A DNA stretch of 64,000 bases from Alistipes sp. (GTDB taxonomy: Bacteria; Bacteroidota; Bacteroidia; Bacteroidales; Rikenellaceae): contig JAGBWD010000033.1 of assembly GCA_017629985.1 (NCBI GenBank), positions 50,163 through 114,162 of the forward strand, written 5' to 3'. Shown in pieces: positions 19,402-29,291 of this stretch (within the stretch, counting starts at the first letter, position 1; every line of letters starts with the position of its first letter). The translations under genes and the position numbers were made by a program. The notes beneath the pieces were generated by a model that worked only from the letters and a program-made list of their open reading frames with translations, was not told the DNA's origin and searched no databases.

Positions 19402-19722
19402 ATGACACCAGAAGAGATTCTACAAGTAGAGAAAAATATAGTTCTCACACTTAAGAATATATACGATCCGGAGATTCCTGTAAACATTTATGACCTTGGT
19501 CTTATCTATGAGATAAACTTCGAACCATCTGGAACTGCCGATATCATCATGACCCTTACGGCACCCAACTGCCCTATGGCGGACGTCCTTTTGCAGGATA
19601 TCCACCGCGAGGTAAGTAAGGTTGAGGGTGTAGAGAGGGTAAACATCACACTTACCTTTGAGCCACAGTGGGATAAGTCTATGATGTCGGAGGAGGCTCT
19701 TTTGGAGCTTAACCTCTTCTAG
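19402..19722 (+). CDS. DUF59/MIP18-family iron-sulfur assembly protein (SufT-like)
   Basis: A 106-residue protein of the MIP18/DUF59 family. Motifs: DPEIPVNIYDLGLIYEI near residues 19-35 and TAPNCPMADVL, which carries the conserved Cys. Relatives (SufT, PaaD) help Fe-S cluster maturation, and its place six bases after sufE supports that role. The DUF2851 gene follows 5 bases after its stop, so these three form a tight operon. Confidence 0.9.
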   Translation: MTPEEILQVEKNIVLTLKNIYDPEIPVNIYDLGLIYEINFEPSGTADIIMTLTAPNCPMADVLLQDIHREVSKVEGVERVNITLTFEPQWDKSMMSEEALLELNLF

Positions 19723-19727
19723 AGAGT

Positions 19728-20684
19728 ATGGAGAAGGTAGGGGAGATTACTCTTCAGATGTTGCAGCAGGGGTGCGGTACGGGCCTCTGTCCGCAACTCA
19801 TGGCCCAGCTTGATGACATTCATATTCACATGCTATTCTCATCGCTTACCTACGAGCGTATGCAGCGCAAGGGTTTTGAGATAACCAAAATCCTCGATGA
19901 GATGGGTAGTAGTTGGGCGCAGGCTACCTATGCCACTCTTCTTCGCTATCTCCTAGGACGACCTAATCGTAAGGCCTCGGAGCGTCTAGCAAGCACCATA
20001 ACGCATAATATCCTTATGCGTGAAAATGCCACCTTATGGGGCGTTGAGGCGCTGCTCCTTGGTGGTGCAGGACTTCTCGACTTATATGATGATGAGTTTG
20101 TGGTAAGACTCAAGAGAGAGTTTGAACACCTCGCAGCAAAGTATAATATCATACCACTAAAGGCCGAGGAGTGGCGACTATCGGGGATTCATATAAACAA
20201 CCACCCTGCGCTACGCCTAGCGCAACTTGCTGCATGTATCCATGAGAATATAATCTCTATAAGTAACTTCAACAAGTGTAAGGATGAGAAAGATGTATGG
20301 CGTCTCTTCTCCTGCGAGGCTTCGGACTATTGGGTCGAGGCGATTACCAGAGGTAGCTCCGAGCGTGGCATATCATCCAAGATTGGCTATATGATGAGCC
20401 ATATCCTAGCTATAAATGTTATTGCTCCGCTAATTTTAGCCTATAGCAACTATGTGGACTCTGCAACTCTAAATGAGAAATCCCTGGATTTGTTGTATAG
20501 CCTTCCTGCCGAGGATAATGTATATACCCGACATTGGCAGAGTGTGAAGCCAATGGCTAGGTGCGCCTTCGATAGTCAGGCACTTATACAGCTATCCACA
20601 GAGTATTGCGCACGCCGATTATGCAAGGCGTGTCCTCTGGCGAAACATTTTGTAAAGAGTGATGCGGCGCGAATTGCCAAGTAG
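19728..20684 (+). CDS. Short DUF2851-like protein
   Basis: This 318-residue protein resembles the C-terminal two thirds of the Bacteroidota DUF2851 family. Matching features are EALLLGGAGLLD near residue 105, LKREFEHLAAKY, W-R-x-x-x-I-H-x-N-N-H-P-A-L-R-L-A-Q-L-A near 155, and a closing Cys pattern (C-ARRLC-KAC) near 300. Family members are usually above 400 residues, with an N-terminal part containing GPDF and VEIH motifs; that part is absent here and not found upstream, where the DUF59 gene lies. It may be a truncated but retained form or a subfamily. The function of DUF2851 is unknown. It converges with the next gene, ending 6 bases apart. Confidence 0.65.
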   Translation: MEKVGEITLQMLQQGCGTGLCPQLMAQLDDIHIHMLFSSLTYERMQRKGFEITKILDEMGSSWAQATYATLLRYLLGRPNRKASERLASTITHNILMRENATLWGVEALLLGGAGLLDLYDDEFVVRLKREFEHLAAKYNIIPLKAEEWRLSGIHINNHPALRLAQLAACIHENIISISNFNKCKDEKDVWRLFSCEASDYWVEAITRGSSERGISSKIGYMMSHILAINVIAPLILAYSNYVDSATLNEKSLDLLYSLPAEDNVYTRHWQSVKPMARCAFDSQALIQLSTEYCARRLCKACPLAKHFVKSDAARIAK

Positions 20685-20689
20685 TGTAG

Positions 20690-21325
20690 CTAGTCAAACA
20701 TAACACCACGATTCATAGTGCTAGGGCTACGCCACTCGATGCCATATTTAGATAATACTCTTCGGCGTACTGACCACACCATGTGGCAGAACCCCATGCC
20801 TCCGGGTTCATCCTTTAGCTCTTCAGCAACCTCCATATCTACGTCATCTATAATCTGCTCCCATAGTGCTGTCCACTCTACGGGGTCGCTTTTGAGCATC
20901 GAGAGTTGCTTAATCTTATCTAGCTCTCCTCTGTCGGCGCAGGATACATTATACTTATAATCTTCGAGCTTGCTGCGAAGCGCCTCATCCTCCTCTACAC
21001 CTACCTGAAGCTCCATCTCCATAATCTCAATCGAGAGTCGTGGATGCTTATATATAACCTCTCGCATGCGGTAGCAGCAATCCTCTATCAACTTGTGTGA
21101 CTCCTCGAAGTTGATAAGCTTTTGGGCATACCCCAGCATCTCGCGTGCTAGTTTGCCATTTTTCCAGCCACTCTTCTGGTCACGCAAGTTCTCCTCTGCC
21201 ACAAGAACACATCCGCACATAGCCTCTTCCAAAAGATTGCGATGCTCGCTTGTCATAGGCTCAAAGATTGCCTCTACATCGTTACGTGCCTGCTCTAATG
21301 CCTGATTGTAGTCTATCTGCTCCAT
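20690..21325 (-). CDS. Conserved hypothetical protein
   Basis: I do not recognise this 211-residue protein with certainty. It is soluble, acidic and largely helical. The C terminus, GGMGFCHMVWSVRRRVL followed by YGIEWRSP and MNRGVMFD, looks like a conserved block of Bacteroidales hypothetical proteins. It has its own promoter (21367-21397) and no signal peptide. Its convergent end is only 5 bases from the DUF2851 gene. No function is proposed. Confidence 0.7.
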   Translation of the reverse strand: MEQIDYNQALEQARNDVEAIFEPMTSEHRNLLEEAMCGCVLVAEENLRDQKSGWKNGKLAREMLGYAQKLINFEESHKLIEDCCYRMREVIYKHPRLSIEIMEMELQVGVEEDEALRSKLEDYKYNVSCADRGELDKIKQLSMLKSDPVEWTALWEQIIDDVDMEVAEELKDEPGGMGFCHMVWSVRRRVLSKYGIEWRSPSTMNRGVMFD

Positions 21326-21366
21326 GATTATAGGTTTTATGGTTATGACTATTGGGGGCGGTTATG

Positions 21367-21397
21367 CAAATATACAAAATTTAGATGTTATATACAA
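21367..21397 (-). promoter_or_regulatory. Promoter for the 211-residue hypothetical gene
   Basis: On the minus strand TTG (21397-21395) and TATATTTG (21374-21367) are 20 bases apart. The gene starts 42 bases downstream. Confidence 0.6.
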
Positions 21398-21405
21398 GAG
21401 CAGAA

Positions 21406-21442
21406 AGAGGGGTGCCCGAAAAATATTATTCGACACCCCTCT
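21406..21442 (-). terminator. Terminator of the valS-rnhA-flavin reductase unit
   Basis: A 9-bp stem of AGAGGGGTG and CACCCCTCT (arms 21406-21414 and 21434-21442) with a 19-base loop, 20 bases after the stop of the 206-residue gene on the minus strand. A U-tract is weak on that strand. Confidence 0.6.
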
Positions 21443-21462
21443 CTTCTCTGCTGCGTGATGCT

Positions 21463-22038
21463 CTAGCTTACCACCTCGGCATTTACCTTTACGTAGTTGT
21501 AGCCCATGCGGCGTAGCTGCACCGACACACCCACCTCGAACATAACCTTTGTGGTGCGGGCAAAGACATGAAACGCCATGACACTCTGCGCCTCAATCTG
21601 CTCCTTGCGGATTAGTGACAAGGCACGCTCGGCGGTGCTACGTACCATATCTTCAAACTTTGTAGCCTCCTCACTCTCAAGAGGTATTCCTATCAATATC
21701 TCGGTGATATACTCATCCATGCAGTCGAAGCCACGTGGCTCGGTGAGCATCTTGTGGATATCCTCCACACCCTCATATCTATTCCACTCCTTGTCCCATA
21801 GCACTGCGATACCCATACCCTCGTACATTGCCCATGCTATAGCCACAAGGGGGTATTTTGCTATCTCGGGAACAGCATCTGCCATATACGATGGCGCAGC
21901 ATCGTGCCACTTTTGATTCAACTCCTCCACCTCTAGGAGCTGGCCCTCTAGGAGCTTCTTCTCTGTGAGGTGAGCAATAAGAGCTTTGCGAAGACCCTCC
22001 TCATATTTGTTGAGTAGTTCGTGCTGTTGTTCTGTCAT
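21463..22038 (-). CDS. Conserved hypothetical protein
   Basis: An unrecognised soluble protein of 191 residues from the ATG at 22038, chosen because it follows the flavin reductase stop (22040) by one base; the longer reading overlaps that gene. The N terminus is a charged helix (TEQQHELLNKYEEGLRKAL), then a region with KYPLVAIAWAMYEGMGIAVLWD. The C terminus is FEVGVSVQLRRMGYNYVKV. There is no signal peptide. It is the last gene of the valS-rnhA-flavin reductase run. Function unknown. Confidence 0.7.
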   Translation of the reverse strand: MTEQQHELLNKYEEGLRKALIAHLTEKKLLEGQLLEVEELNQKWHDAAPSYMADAVPEIAKYPLVAIAWAMYEGMGIAVLWDKEWNRYEGVEDIHKMLTEPRGFDCMDEYITEILIGIPLESEEATKFEDMVRSTAERALSLIRKEQIEAQSVMAFHVFARTTKVMFEVGVSVQLRRMGYNYVKVNAEVVS

Positions 22039-22039
22039 A

Positions 22040-22633
22040 TTATCTCTTTCGTTTTGTTGTTTTTTTACGTACCGACCAGCCAAAGTGTCCTATAAGCTTG
22101 CCTAGTGTGTAGTACTCTCCGTGAGAGTATACTATTGGCGATGCCTTGTCGAGCGAGAATTTTCCACTCTCTGGGTCTATATATCTCTCATCTGCCTCGA
22201 TGCCCACAACATCGGCAATAAACATGTCGTGCGTACCAAGCTCCATCACCTGACGCACCTTGCAGCATATAGATAGTGGTGACTCGGCGATGATAGGCGC
22301 TGCGATATGGTTGGTGGACATTGGTGTAAGTCCTGTGGCCTCCCATTTATTCTCGTTGCGGCCAGAGCGTACACCACACCAATCTGTGGCGCGGGCCATG
22401 GCCTCGGTGGTGAGGTTTATGGCAAACTCCCCAGTGCGGCGGATAATGTCGTATGAGTGGCGCTCCTTGCGTACCGATATGTAGCACATTGGAGGGTCAG
22501 TACATATTGTGCCTGTCCATGCTATGGTGAGAAGGTTATACTCCTCGGGAGTAGCACCACACGACACCAACACCGCAGGAAGCGGATATATCAACGTGCC
22601 TGGTTTCCAGGATTGTTTCTTTACATCTCCCAT
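22040..22633 (-). CDS. Flavin reductase-like domain protein
   Basis: A 197-residue protein of the flavin reductase-like FMN-binding split-barrel family. Typical text includes PLPAVLVSCG near the N terminus, NLLTIAWTGTICTDPPMCYISVRKERHSY (FMN phosphate-binding region), FAINLTTEAMARATDWCGV, and HDMFIADVVGI. Such proteins reduce or bind FMN and serve as partners of oxygenases or as general NAD(P)H:flavin reductases; the partner is unknown. It begins 25 bases after the rnhA stop and its stop is one base from the next start, so it belongs to the valS transcription unit. Confidence 0.88.
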   Translation of the reverse strand: MGDVKKQSWKPGTLIYPLPAVLVSCGATPEEYNLLTIAWTGTICTDPPMCYISVRKERHSYDIIRRTGEFAINLTTEAMARATDWCGVRSGRNENKWEATGLTPMSTNHIAAPIIAESPLSICCKVRQVMELGTHDMFIADVVGIEADERYIDPESGKFSLDKASPIVYSHGEYYTLGKLIGHFGWSVRKKTTKRKR

Positions 22634-22658
22634 AATTTATCTCTTTAGCGTTTGTCAC

Positions 22659-23114
22659 TTACTCGCCATCGTATCCCATGTCTTCCAGTAGGTTGGCACC
22701 CATTGCTGCTGCTACAGCTAGCTCGTCACAGCGGTTATTCTCCACCGTTGAGGCGTGTCCCTTAACCCATATAAAACGGACATGATGACGGCGATAGACC
22801 CTCAAGAAGCGCATCCATAGGTCGGGGTTCTTCTTGCCTGCGAAGCCTTTGCGCTCCCAGCCAAACACCCATTTCTGGTTCACCGCCTCTATAACATACT
22901 TCGAGTCGGAGTATAGCGTGACATTAGAGCCATCGAACTTCAACGCCTCGAGAGCCACGCATACGGCAAGAAGCTCCATACGGTTGTTTGTCGTAAGACG
23001 GTATCCTGCAGCTAGCTCCTTGCGGTGAGGCCCCGAGATAAGGACTACGCCATATCCTCCAGGGCCAGGGTTACCGCGTGATGAGCCATCGGTGTATATC
23101 GTGATGTCAGCCAT
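22659..23114 (-). CDS. rnhA: Ribonuclease HI
   Basis: A 151-residue RNase H type 1 that cuts RNA in RNA-DNA hybrids (Okazaki primers, R-loops). The catalytic acidic residues are present: Asp in YTDGSSRGNPGPGGYG, Glu in RMELLAV, Asp in LYSDSKYV and Asp in RCDELA. The basic handle loop (WVFGWERKGFAGKKNPDLW) is of the E. coli type. Its ATG overlaps the valS stop by one base, implying coupled translation. Confidence 0.96.
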   Translation of the reverse strand: MADITIYTDGSSRGNPGPGGYGVVLISGPHRKELAAGYRLTTNNRMELLAVCVALEALKFDGSNVTLYSDSKYVIEAVNQKWVFGWERKGFAGKKNPDLWMRFLRVYRRHHVRFIWVKGHASTVENNRCDELAVAAAMGANLLEDMGYDGE

Positions 23115-25738
23115 TATGATAGGGCTGCAATCTGCTCCTTTATAGCAGCTATCTTTGCCTCGGCATCGCTCTGCTTTGCACGCTCATTGGCAACGACCTT
23201 CTCTGGTGCAGAGGATACAAAGCGCTCGTTAGAGAGTTTCTTCATAACCGAAGCAAGGAATCCCTCGTAGTATGCAAGGTCGTCATTAAGCTTCTTAAGC
23301 TCGGCCTCCTTGTCGATTTTACCCTCCATAGGTACAAAGTACTGTGTGGTCTTGACGATGAATGCTGCAGCTGTGGCATCTTTCTCTGTAACTACGTTGA
23401 TAGCCTTGATGTTACCCATCTTAACGATGACATCCTCATACTCTGCAGGGTAGTTATCATCAGAGATGTAGTTGAGTGTCAAGGCCTCCTTCTGTGCGAT
23501 GTTCTTCTCGCGGCGCACGTTACGGAGGGCTGTGATAACCTCCTCGGCCAACGCGAAGCGACCAAGAATCTTTTCGTCTGCCTTACGCTCTGCCTCTGGC
23601 ATGCGAGCAATAACGATTGATGAAACCTCGCCCTCTGACTTCAAATCCTGCCATATCTCCTCTGTAACAAATGGCATGAATGGATGTAGCAGGCGCATAA
23701 GCATATCAAAGTAGTGCTTTGTGCGTGCAAGCGTTGCCGCATCGATAGGTGACTGGTATGCAGGCTTTACCATCTCCAAGTACCAGCCGCTGAAGTCATC
23801 CCAGAATAGACGATATAGCTCTGTGAAGGCCTCCGAGATACGATACTGCTCCATGTTGTGATTTACGCGCTCGATACGCTCAAGCATCACCTCATCGAAC
23901 CACTCTATAGCCTCACGTGCCGATGCTGGCTGCTCAAGGTTGGTGTCTACATCCCACATGTTTACCAGGCGGTATGCATTCCAAATCTTGTTGCAGAAGT
24001 TACGGCCCTGCTCACATAGTGCCTCATCAAACATCACATCATTGCCGGCAGATGTAGACATGAGCATTGCAACGCGCATGCCATCAGCGCCATACTTCGC
24101 AATTAGGTCGAGTGGGTCTGGTGAGTTACCAAGCTGCTTCGACATCTTGCGGCCTAGCTTGTCGCGTACTATACCTGTAAAGTATACATTTGAGAATGGC
24201 TTCTCGTTGCGCCACTCATAACCTGCCATGATCATACGTGCAATCCAGAAGAAGATGATATCTGGACCTGTCACTAGGTCGTTAGTAGGGTAGTAGTACT
24301 TTATCTCCTCGTTGTCAGGGTTGTTGATGCCGTCAAACACAGATATAGGCCACAACCACGATGAGAACCAGGTGTCGAGGACATCCTCATCCTGACGAAG
24401 GTCGGCCATGGTGATTGAAGCATCCTTCTCCTGTGCCAGGCGCAATGCCTCCTCGGCACTCTCGGCAACCACATATCCGCCCTTTGGAAGGTAGTAGGCA
24501 GGGATGCGATGTCCCCACCACAACTGACGAGAGATACACCAATCCTTGATATTCTCCATCCAGTGACGATATGTATTCTTGTATTTAACAGGTACAAACT
24601 TGATGATATCCTCGAGAACTGCTGTTGTTGCAGGCTTCGCAAGTTCGCTCATCGAGAGGAACCACTGCATAGAGAGCTTTGGCTCAATGGCAACGCCAGT
24701 ACGCTCCGAGTAGCCTACATTATTTGTGTAAGGCTCTACCTTCTCCATGAGTCCTGCCTCGGTGAGGTCACCCTCAATAACACGGCGACACTCAAAGCGC
24801 TCCATGCCTACATACATACCAACCTTGTCGTTGATAGTACCATTGTCGTTGAAGATATCTATAGCCTCCAAGCCATACTTCTCACCAAGCATGTAGTCGT
24901 TCACATCGTGTGCAGGGGTTACCTTTAATGCGCCGGTACCAAACTCAAGGTCTACATACTCATCGCGAATGATAGGTATTGAGCGACCTACGAGTGGAAC
25001 GATAACACGTGCATTGGGGGCAAGGTGCTTGTATCGCTCATCGTTAGGATTGACACATAGCGCCGTATCTCCCAAGATAGTCTCTGGACGAGTTGTTGCA
25101 ACAATAATATAGTCGTTGCTATCCTCAATCTTATAGCGTAGGTAGTATAGCTTACCATTTGACTCCTTGTATATTACCTCCTCATCCGAGAGCGCTGTCT
25201 GTGCCGATGGATCCCAGTTTACCATGCGCACACCACGGTAGATGCGACCCTTGCGATAGAGATCAACAAATACCTTTAGCACACTCTCCGAGCGCTCCTT
25301 GTCCATAGTGAAGCAGGTACGCTCCCAGTCGCACGAAGCGCCAAGCTTGCGAAGCTGCTGAAGGATGATGCCACCATGCTTCTCCTTCCACTCCCAAGCA
25401 TGCTCCAAGAACTGCTCGCGTGTGAGTGATGACTTGTCGATGCCCTCCTCCTTGAGCTTTGCAACAACCTTTGCCTCGGTAGCAATAGAGGCGTGGTCGG
25501 TACCTGGTACCCAGCATGCGTTCTTGCCCTGCATACGTGCGCGGCGGATAAGCACATCCTGCAACGTGTTGTTGAGCATGTGGCCCATGTGCAACATACC
25601 TGTTACATTTGGTGGTGGGATTACGATGGTATATGGCTCACGAGCATCAGGCTCCGAGTGAAATAGATTCTCTTTAATCCAGAAATCGTACCACTTTTGT
25701 TCGATCTGTTCGGGTGAATATTTGTCTGCTATCTGCAT
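23114..25738 (-). CDS. valS: Valine-tRNA ligase
   Basis: An 874-residue class I aminoacyl-tRNA synthetase that charges tRNA-Val. The HIGH motif appears as HMGH ([11 protein letters not shown]) near residue 50 and the KMSKS motif as KMSKQ ([14 protein letters not shown]) near 530. The editing domain lies between, including [12 protein letters not shown] near 216. The C-terminal anticodon-binding domain ends in a coiled coil (residues about 805-874), as in ValS. It is the first gene of a minus-strand unit with rnhA, the flavin reductase-like gene and a hypothetical gene. Confidence 0.97.
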   Translation of the reverse strand: MQIADKYSPEQIEQKWYDFWIKENLFHSEPDAREPYTIVIPPPNVTGMLHMGHMLNNTLQDVLIRRARMQGKNACWVPGTDHASIATEAKVVAKLKEEGIDKSSLTREQFLEHAWEWKEKHGGIILQQLRKLGASCDWERTCFTMDKERSESVLKVFVDLYRKGRIYRGVRMVNWDPSAQTALSDEEVIYKESNGKLYYLRYKIEDSNDYIIVATTRPETILGDTALCVNPNDERYKHLAPNARVIVPLVGRSIPIIRDEYVDLEFGTGALKVTPAHDVNDYMLGEKYGLEAIDIFNDNGTINDKVGMYVGMERFECRRVIEGDLTEAGLMEKVEPYTNNVGYSERTGVAIEPKLSMQWFLSMSELAKPATTAVLEDIIKFVPVKYKNTYRHWMENIKDWCISRQLWWGHRIPAYYLPKGGYVVAESAEEALRLAQEKDASITMADLRQDEDVLDTWFSSWLWPISVFDGINNPDNEEIKYYYPTNDLVTGPDIIFFWIARMIMAGYEWRNEKPFSNVYFTGIVRDKLGRKMSKQLGNSPDPLDLIAKYGADGMRVAMLMSTSAGNDVMFDEALCEQGRNFCNKIWNAYRLVNMWDVDTNLEQPASAREAIEWFDEVMLERIERVNHNMEQYRISEAFTELYRLFWDDFSGWYLEMVKPAYQSPIDAATLARTKHYFDMLMRLLHPFMPFVTEEIWQDLKSEGEVSSIVIARMPEAERKADEKILGRFALAEEVITALRNVRREKNIAQKEALTLNYISDDNYPAEYEDVIVKMGNIKAINVVTEKDATAAAFIVKTTQYFVPMEGKIDKEAELKKLNDDLAYYEGFLASVMKKLSNERFVSSAPEKVVANERAKQSDAEAKIAAIKEQIAALS

Positions 25739-25800
25739 AATATATAGTATTTTAGATTATTTTTCGTTCTGTAATGCTGATGTTTAGGCATACAATCGGA

Positions 25801-25831
25801 CAAAGATAGTAAAAAATGACGAAAAAACAAA
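25801..25831 (-). promoter_or_regulatory. Promoter for valS
   Basis: On the minus strand TTTG (25831-25828) and TATCTTTG (25808-25801) are 19 bases apart. The valS ATG is about 55 bases downstream of the expected start of transcription. Confidence 0.8.
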
Positions 25832-25868
25832 TAGAATAGATGGTTAAAGTATTCTATTGTATTCAGAT

Positions 25869-25899
25869 TTTGTAGTCTAAATTATTTTGCTTATCTTTG
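25869..25899 (+). promoter_or_regulatory. Promoter for the OPT transporter gene
   Basis: TTTG (25869-25872), 19 bases, TATCTTTG (25892-25899). Transcription would start near 25903, so the ATG at 25901 cannot be used and the one at 25937 is preferred. Confidence 0.8.
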
Positions 25900-25936
25900 T
25901 TTGATTATACACGCGAAACAACTAAATTTTTATATT

Positions 25937-27934
25937 ATGCAAGAGAAACAACAAATTACATCGCTTCCCGATAACGCATATCGTGAGCTTCGAGATGGCG
26001 AACAGTACAACCCTGTGATGGGTGCTGATCAGACCCCTGTGGAGGTTACTCCATACTCTGTGTCGATAGGTCTGCTTATGGCAGTACTCTTTTCGGCTGC
26101 TGCGGCATACCTAGGTCTTAAGGTTGGTCAGGTCTTTGAGGCGGCTATTCCTATTGCTATCATCGCAGTAGGTCTTGGTCAGATGCGTGGTAAGAAGAAC
26201 ATGCTAGGACAGAATGTTATCATTCAGTCTATTGGTGCATCTTCGGGTGTTGTTGTTGCTGGTGCTATCTTCACCCTTCCAGCGCTCTACATCCTTGGCC
26301 TCGATGCACAGTTCTATCAGGTATTCCTCTCATCATTGCTCGGAGGTGTGCTTGGTATTATATTGATGATTCCTTTCCGCAAGTATTTCGTGAAGGAGAT
26401 GCACGGCAAGTATCCATTCCCCGAGGCTACAGCTACTACCGAGGTCTTGGTATCTGGCGAGAAGGGTGGTTCACAAGCAAAGATTCTTGTTGCCGCAGGT
26501 CTTATAGGTGGTCTCTACGACTTCATTGTCTCTACCTTTGGAGCGTGGGTATCCTCTCTCTCAACGCAGATGTGGGGCTGGGGTAAGGCTTTGGCTGCAA
26601 ACTTCAAACTTACCTTCGGACTCAACACCTCGGCTGCAGTGCTAGGTCTAGGTTATATCATTGGTCTGAAGTATGCCCTTATCATCGCTGCAGGTTCGGC
26701 TCTTGTATGGTTCTTCATCGTACCTCTAGTAGGTTCGTTTGATGGCGCTATGGATGCTGCAGCAATGGTGTCGATGCTTGGTATCACAAATGGCGATATC
26801 TTGGCTAACCCAGAGCTAATCTTTACGCCCGAGAACCTATACACCTACATTGGCCGTCCTATTGGTATTGGTGGTATTGCTATGGCAGGTCTTATCGGTA
26901 TCATTCGTCAGGCAGGTATCATCAAGAGTGCTTTGGTATTGGCAAAGAATGAGTTTTCGAGCAAGCGTAGTAGCGATAATGAGCCTCGTACACAGCTCGA
27001 TATTCGCATGAAGACTATTCTTACAATCCTTATAGCAACCCTTGCCGCAACACTCTTCTTCTTCCAGTTTGGTGTGTTGGGCGACTGGACACAGACTATC
27101 GTAGCCTTGGCTATTGTATTTGTTATTGCATTCCTGTTTACCACTGTTGCTGCAAATGCGATTGCTATTGTAGGTTCAAACCCTGTGTCGGGTATGACAT
27201 TGATGACCCTTATTCTCTCATCTTTGGTCCTTGTATCTGTAGGCCTTGAGGGTGAGTCGGGTATGATTGCTGCGTTGGTTATTGGTGGTGTGGTATGTAC
27301 AGCACTCTCTATGGCTGGTGGCTTCATCACAGACCTTAAGGTAGGCTATTGGCTTGGTACAACACCAAAGAAGCAGCAGACATGGAAGTTTGTAGGTACA
27401 TTCGTCTCGGCAGCTACCGTAGCTGGTGTTATGATTATCATGAACGACACCTATGGCTTTGTTGGTGAGAATGCGCTTATCGCCCCACAGGCAAATGCTA
27501 TGGCGGCAGTTATCCAGCCATTGATGATGGGTGGTGTTACACCATGGTTGCTCTATGGCATTGGCGCGGGCCTCATCCTTGTTTTGACACTTATCAACGT
27601 CCCAGCTCTTCCATTTGCACTAGGTATGTTTATCCCAATGAGCCTAAATGCTCCACTTGTTGTAGGTGGTTTGGTGTCATGGGCCGTAAATCGTCATAAG
27701 AACCCAGAGCAGGCCAAGGCTAATAACAACCGTGGTACGCTTATCGCATCGGGCTTCATCGCTGGTGGTGCGTTGATGGGTGTTGTAAGTGCTATCCTTG
27801 CCTTTGTAGGTGTTGATTGGGTAATTGCTGGTTGGGCAGACTCTATGGGTGCCGTATATCTCGGTATCTTGATGTATGTTGCTATCATGGCATACTTCAT
27901 TTGGCACTCTCGCCGAGCAAAGATTGAGGAGTAA
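25937..27934 (+). CDS. OPT-family oligopeptide transporter
   Basis: A 665-residue polytopic membrane protein of the OPT family, which imports oligopeptides or metal chelates by proton symport. About 15 hydrophobic segments are seen, with family text such as ALYLGLKVGQVFEAAIPIAIIA-like sequence near residue 55 and GKYPFPEATATTEVLVSGEKGG near 160. An NP-V-SGMTLMTLI block lies near 413. The start at 25937 is set by the promoter position. PepT, which cleaves tripeptides, is encoded 40 bases downstream, fitting a role in peptide uptake and use. Confidence 0.92.
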   Translation: MQEKQQITSLPDNAYRELRDGEQYNPVMGADQTPVEVTPYSVSIGLLMAVLFSAAAAYLGLKVGQVFEAAIPIAIIAVGLGQMRGKKNMLGQNVIIQSIGASSGVVVAGAIFTLPALYILGLDAQFYQVFLSSLLGGVLGIILMIPFRKYFVKEMHGKYPFPEATATTEVLVSGEKGGSQAKILVAAGLIGGLYDFIVSTFGAWVSSLSTQMWGWGKALAANFKLTFGLNTSAAVLGLGYIIGLKYALIIAAGSALVWFFIVPLVGSFDGAMDAAAMVSMLGITNGDILANPELIFTPENLYTYIGRPIGIGGIAMAGLIGIIRQAGIIKSALVLAKNEFSSKRSSDNEPRTQLDIRMKTILTILIATLAATLFFFQFGVLGDWTQTIVALAIVFVIAFLFTTVAANAIAIVGSNPVSGMTLMTLILSSLVLVSVGLEGESGMIAALVIGGVVCTALSMAGGFITDLKVGYWLGTTPKKQQTWKFVGTFVSAATVAGVMIIMNDTYGFVGENALIAPQANAMAAVIQPLMMGGVTPWLLYGIGAGLILVLTLINVPALPFALGMFIPMSLNAPLVVGGLVSWAVNRHKNPEQAKANNNRGTLIASGFIAGGALMGVVSAILAFVGVDWVIAGWADSMGAVYLGILMYVAIMAYFIWHSRRAKIEE

Positions 27935-27974
27935 ACAATAGAGAAGTTGAAAGAATTAAAATAATAATAATACT

Positions 27975-29192
27975 ATGGACTTAAAAGAGAGATTTTTGAA
28001 ATACGTATCATTCGACACACAGTCGGATGAGTCAAGCACAACATTCCCATCTACTAACAAGCAGTTGGTATTGTTGCGTCACCTTAAGGAGGAGCTAGAG
28101 GCTATAGGCCTTAAGGAGGTTACTATGGATGAGTATGGCTATGTTATGGCAACGCTTCCTGCATCTAGTGGCATGGAGACAGCCCCTATCATAGGCTTTA
28201 TCTCACACGTAGATACCGCACCAGATATGAGTGGTGCGAATATCAAGCCTCATGTTTTGGAGAACTATGATGGCCGCGACATCATGCTTGGTAATAATGT
28301 GTGGATGCGTGTTGAGGAGTTCCCAGAGTTGTCATTCTTCAAGGGTCACACCCTTATCCACACTGACGGTACTACGCTTCTAGGTGCCGATGATAAGGCT
28401 GGTGTTGCGGAGATTGTAACAGCTGTGGAGTGGCTTATGGCACACCCCGAGGTTAAGCATGGCAAGATTCGCGTAGGCTTTACCCCTGATGAGGAGATTG
28501 GCCGTGGCGTAGATTACTTCGATGTTAAGAAGTTTGCTGCCGACTTTGCATATACCATGGATGGAGGTATGGAGGGTGAGTTGGAGTATGAGAACTTCAA
28601 CGCCGCAGGTGCAAAGATTACCATCGCTGGCCGTAACGTACACCCAGGCATGGCAAAGAATAAGATGATAAACGCCATAGATATCGCATGTGAGCTTAAT
28701 GGTATGTTGCCTGCCGATCAGCGTCCACAGTTTACGGAGCATTACGAGGGCTTCTTCCACTGCGTGGGTATCAAGGGCTCTGTTGAGGAGGCAGAGATTA
28801 ACTATATCATCCGCGACCACGACTCGGATAAGTTCGAGCAGAAGAAGCAGCTTATGTGGGATGTTGTAAACTTCCTTCAGCGTAAGTATGGCGAGAAGGT
28901 TTTGACTCTCAACATGCGCGACCAGTACTACAACATGCGTAAGATGGTTGAGCCACATCCACAGGTTATCGAGAAGGCGAAGCGTGCTATGATTGAGGCG
29001 GGTGTTAAGCCTCTTGTTAAGCCTATTCGTGGTGGTACCGATGGCTCACGTCTATCGTTTATGGGTCTTCCATGTCCAAATCTCTTTACCGGAGGTATGA
29101 ACTTCCATGGTCGTTATGAGTATGTGTCGCTAACCACCATGCAGAAGGCTATGAATACGATAATCAATTTGGCACGTATCTGGGCCGAGTAA
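27975..29192 (+). CDS. pepT: Peptidase T (tripeptide aminopeptidase)
   Basis: A 405-residue cytosolic zinc aminopeptidase of family M20B that removes the N-terminal residue of tripeptides. Zinc and catalytic residues are visible: SHVDTAPD near residue 78, GADDKAGVAEI near 138, TPDEEIGRG near 172 and TMDGGMEGE near 194. The dimer-domain text NVHPGMAKNKMINA and the C-terminal GGTDGSRLSFMGLPCPNLFTGG are family hallmarks. It follows the OPT transporter and is probably cotranscribed. Confidence 0.96.
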   Translation: MDLKERFLKYVSFDTQSDESSTTFPSTNKQLVLLRHLKEELEAIGLKEVTMDEYGYVMATLPASSGMETAPIIGFISHVDTAPDMSGANIKPHVLENYDGRDIMLGNNVWMRVEEFPELSFFKGHTLIHTDGTTLLGADDKAGVAEIVTAVEWLMAHPEVKHGKIRVGFTPDEEIGRGVDYFDVKKFAADFAYTMDGGMEGELEYENFNAAGAKITIAGRNVHPGMAKNKMINAIDIACELNGMLPADQRPQFTEHYEGFFHCVGIKGSVEEAEINYIIRDHDSDKFEQKKQLMWDVVNFLQRKYGEKVLTLNMRDQYYNMRKMVEPHPQVIEKAKRAMIEAGVKPLVKPIRGGTDGSRLSFMGLPCPNLFTGGMNFHGRYEYVSLTTMQKAMNTIINLARIWAE

Positions 29193-29201
29193 TTTCAGTG
29201 T

Positions 29202-29234
29202 GAGGTGGTTATTCTACATAGGTTTAACCACCTC
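29202..29234 (+). terminator. Hairpin after pepT
   Basis: A perfect 10-bp stem (arms 29202-29211 and 29225-29234, 13-base loop) lies 9 bases after the pepT stop. There is no T-run after it, so it could be a weak terminator or an mRNA-stabilising end. Confidence 0.5.
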
Positions 29235-29291
29235 GGGCTGCAAATTGTGAAACACTACTAAATAAAGTTCGATTTTTAACGTTTGCATTAT

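Noticed and set aside
25901-25936. Upstream in-frame ATG of the OPT gene
   Set aside because: It lies at or before the expected transcription start of a consensus promoter, so the ATG at 25937 is more likely.
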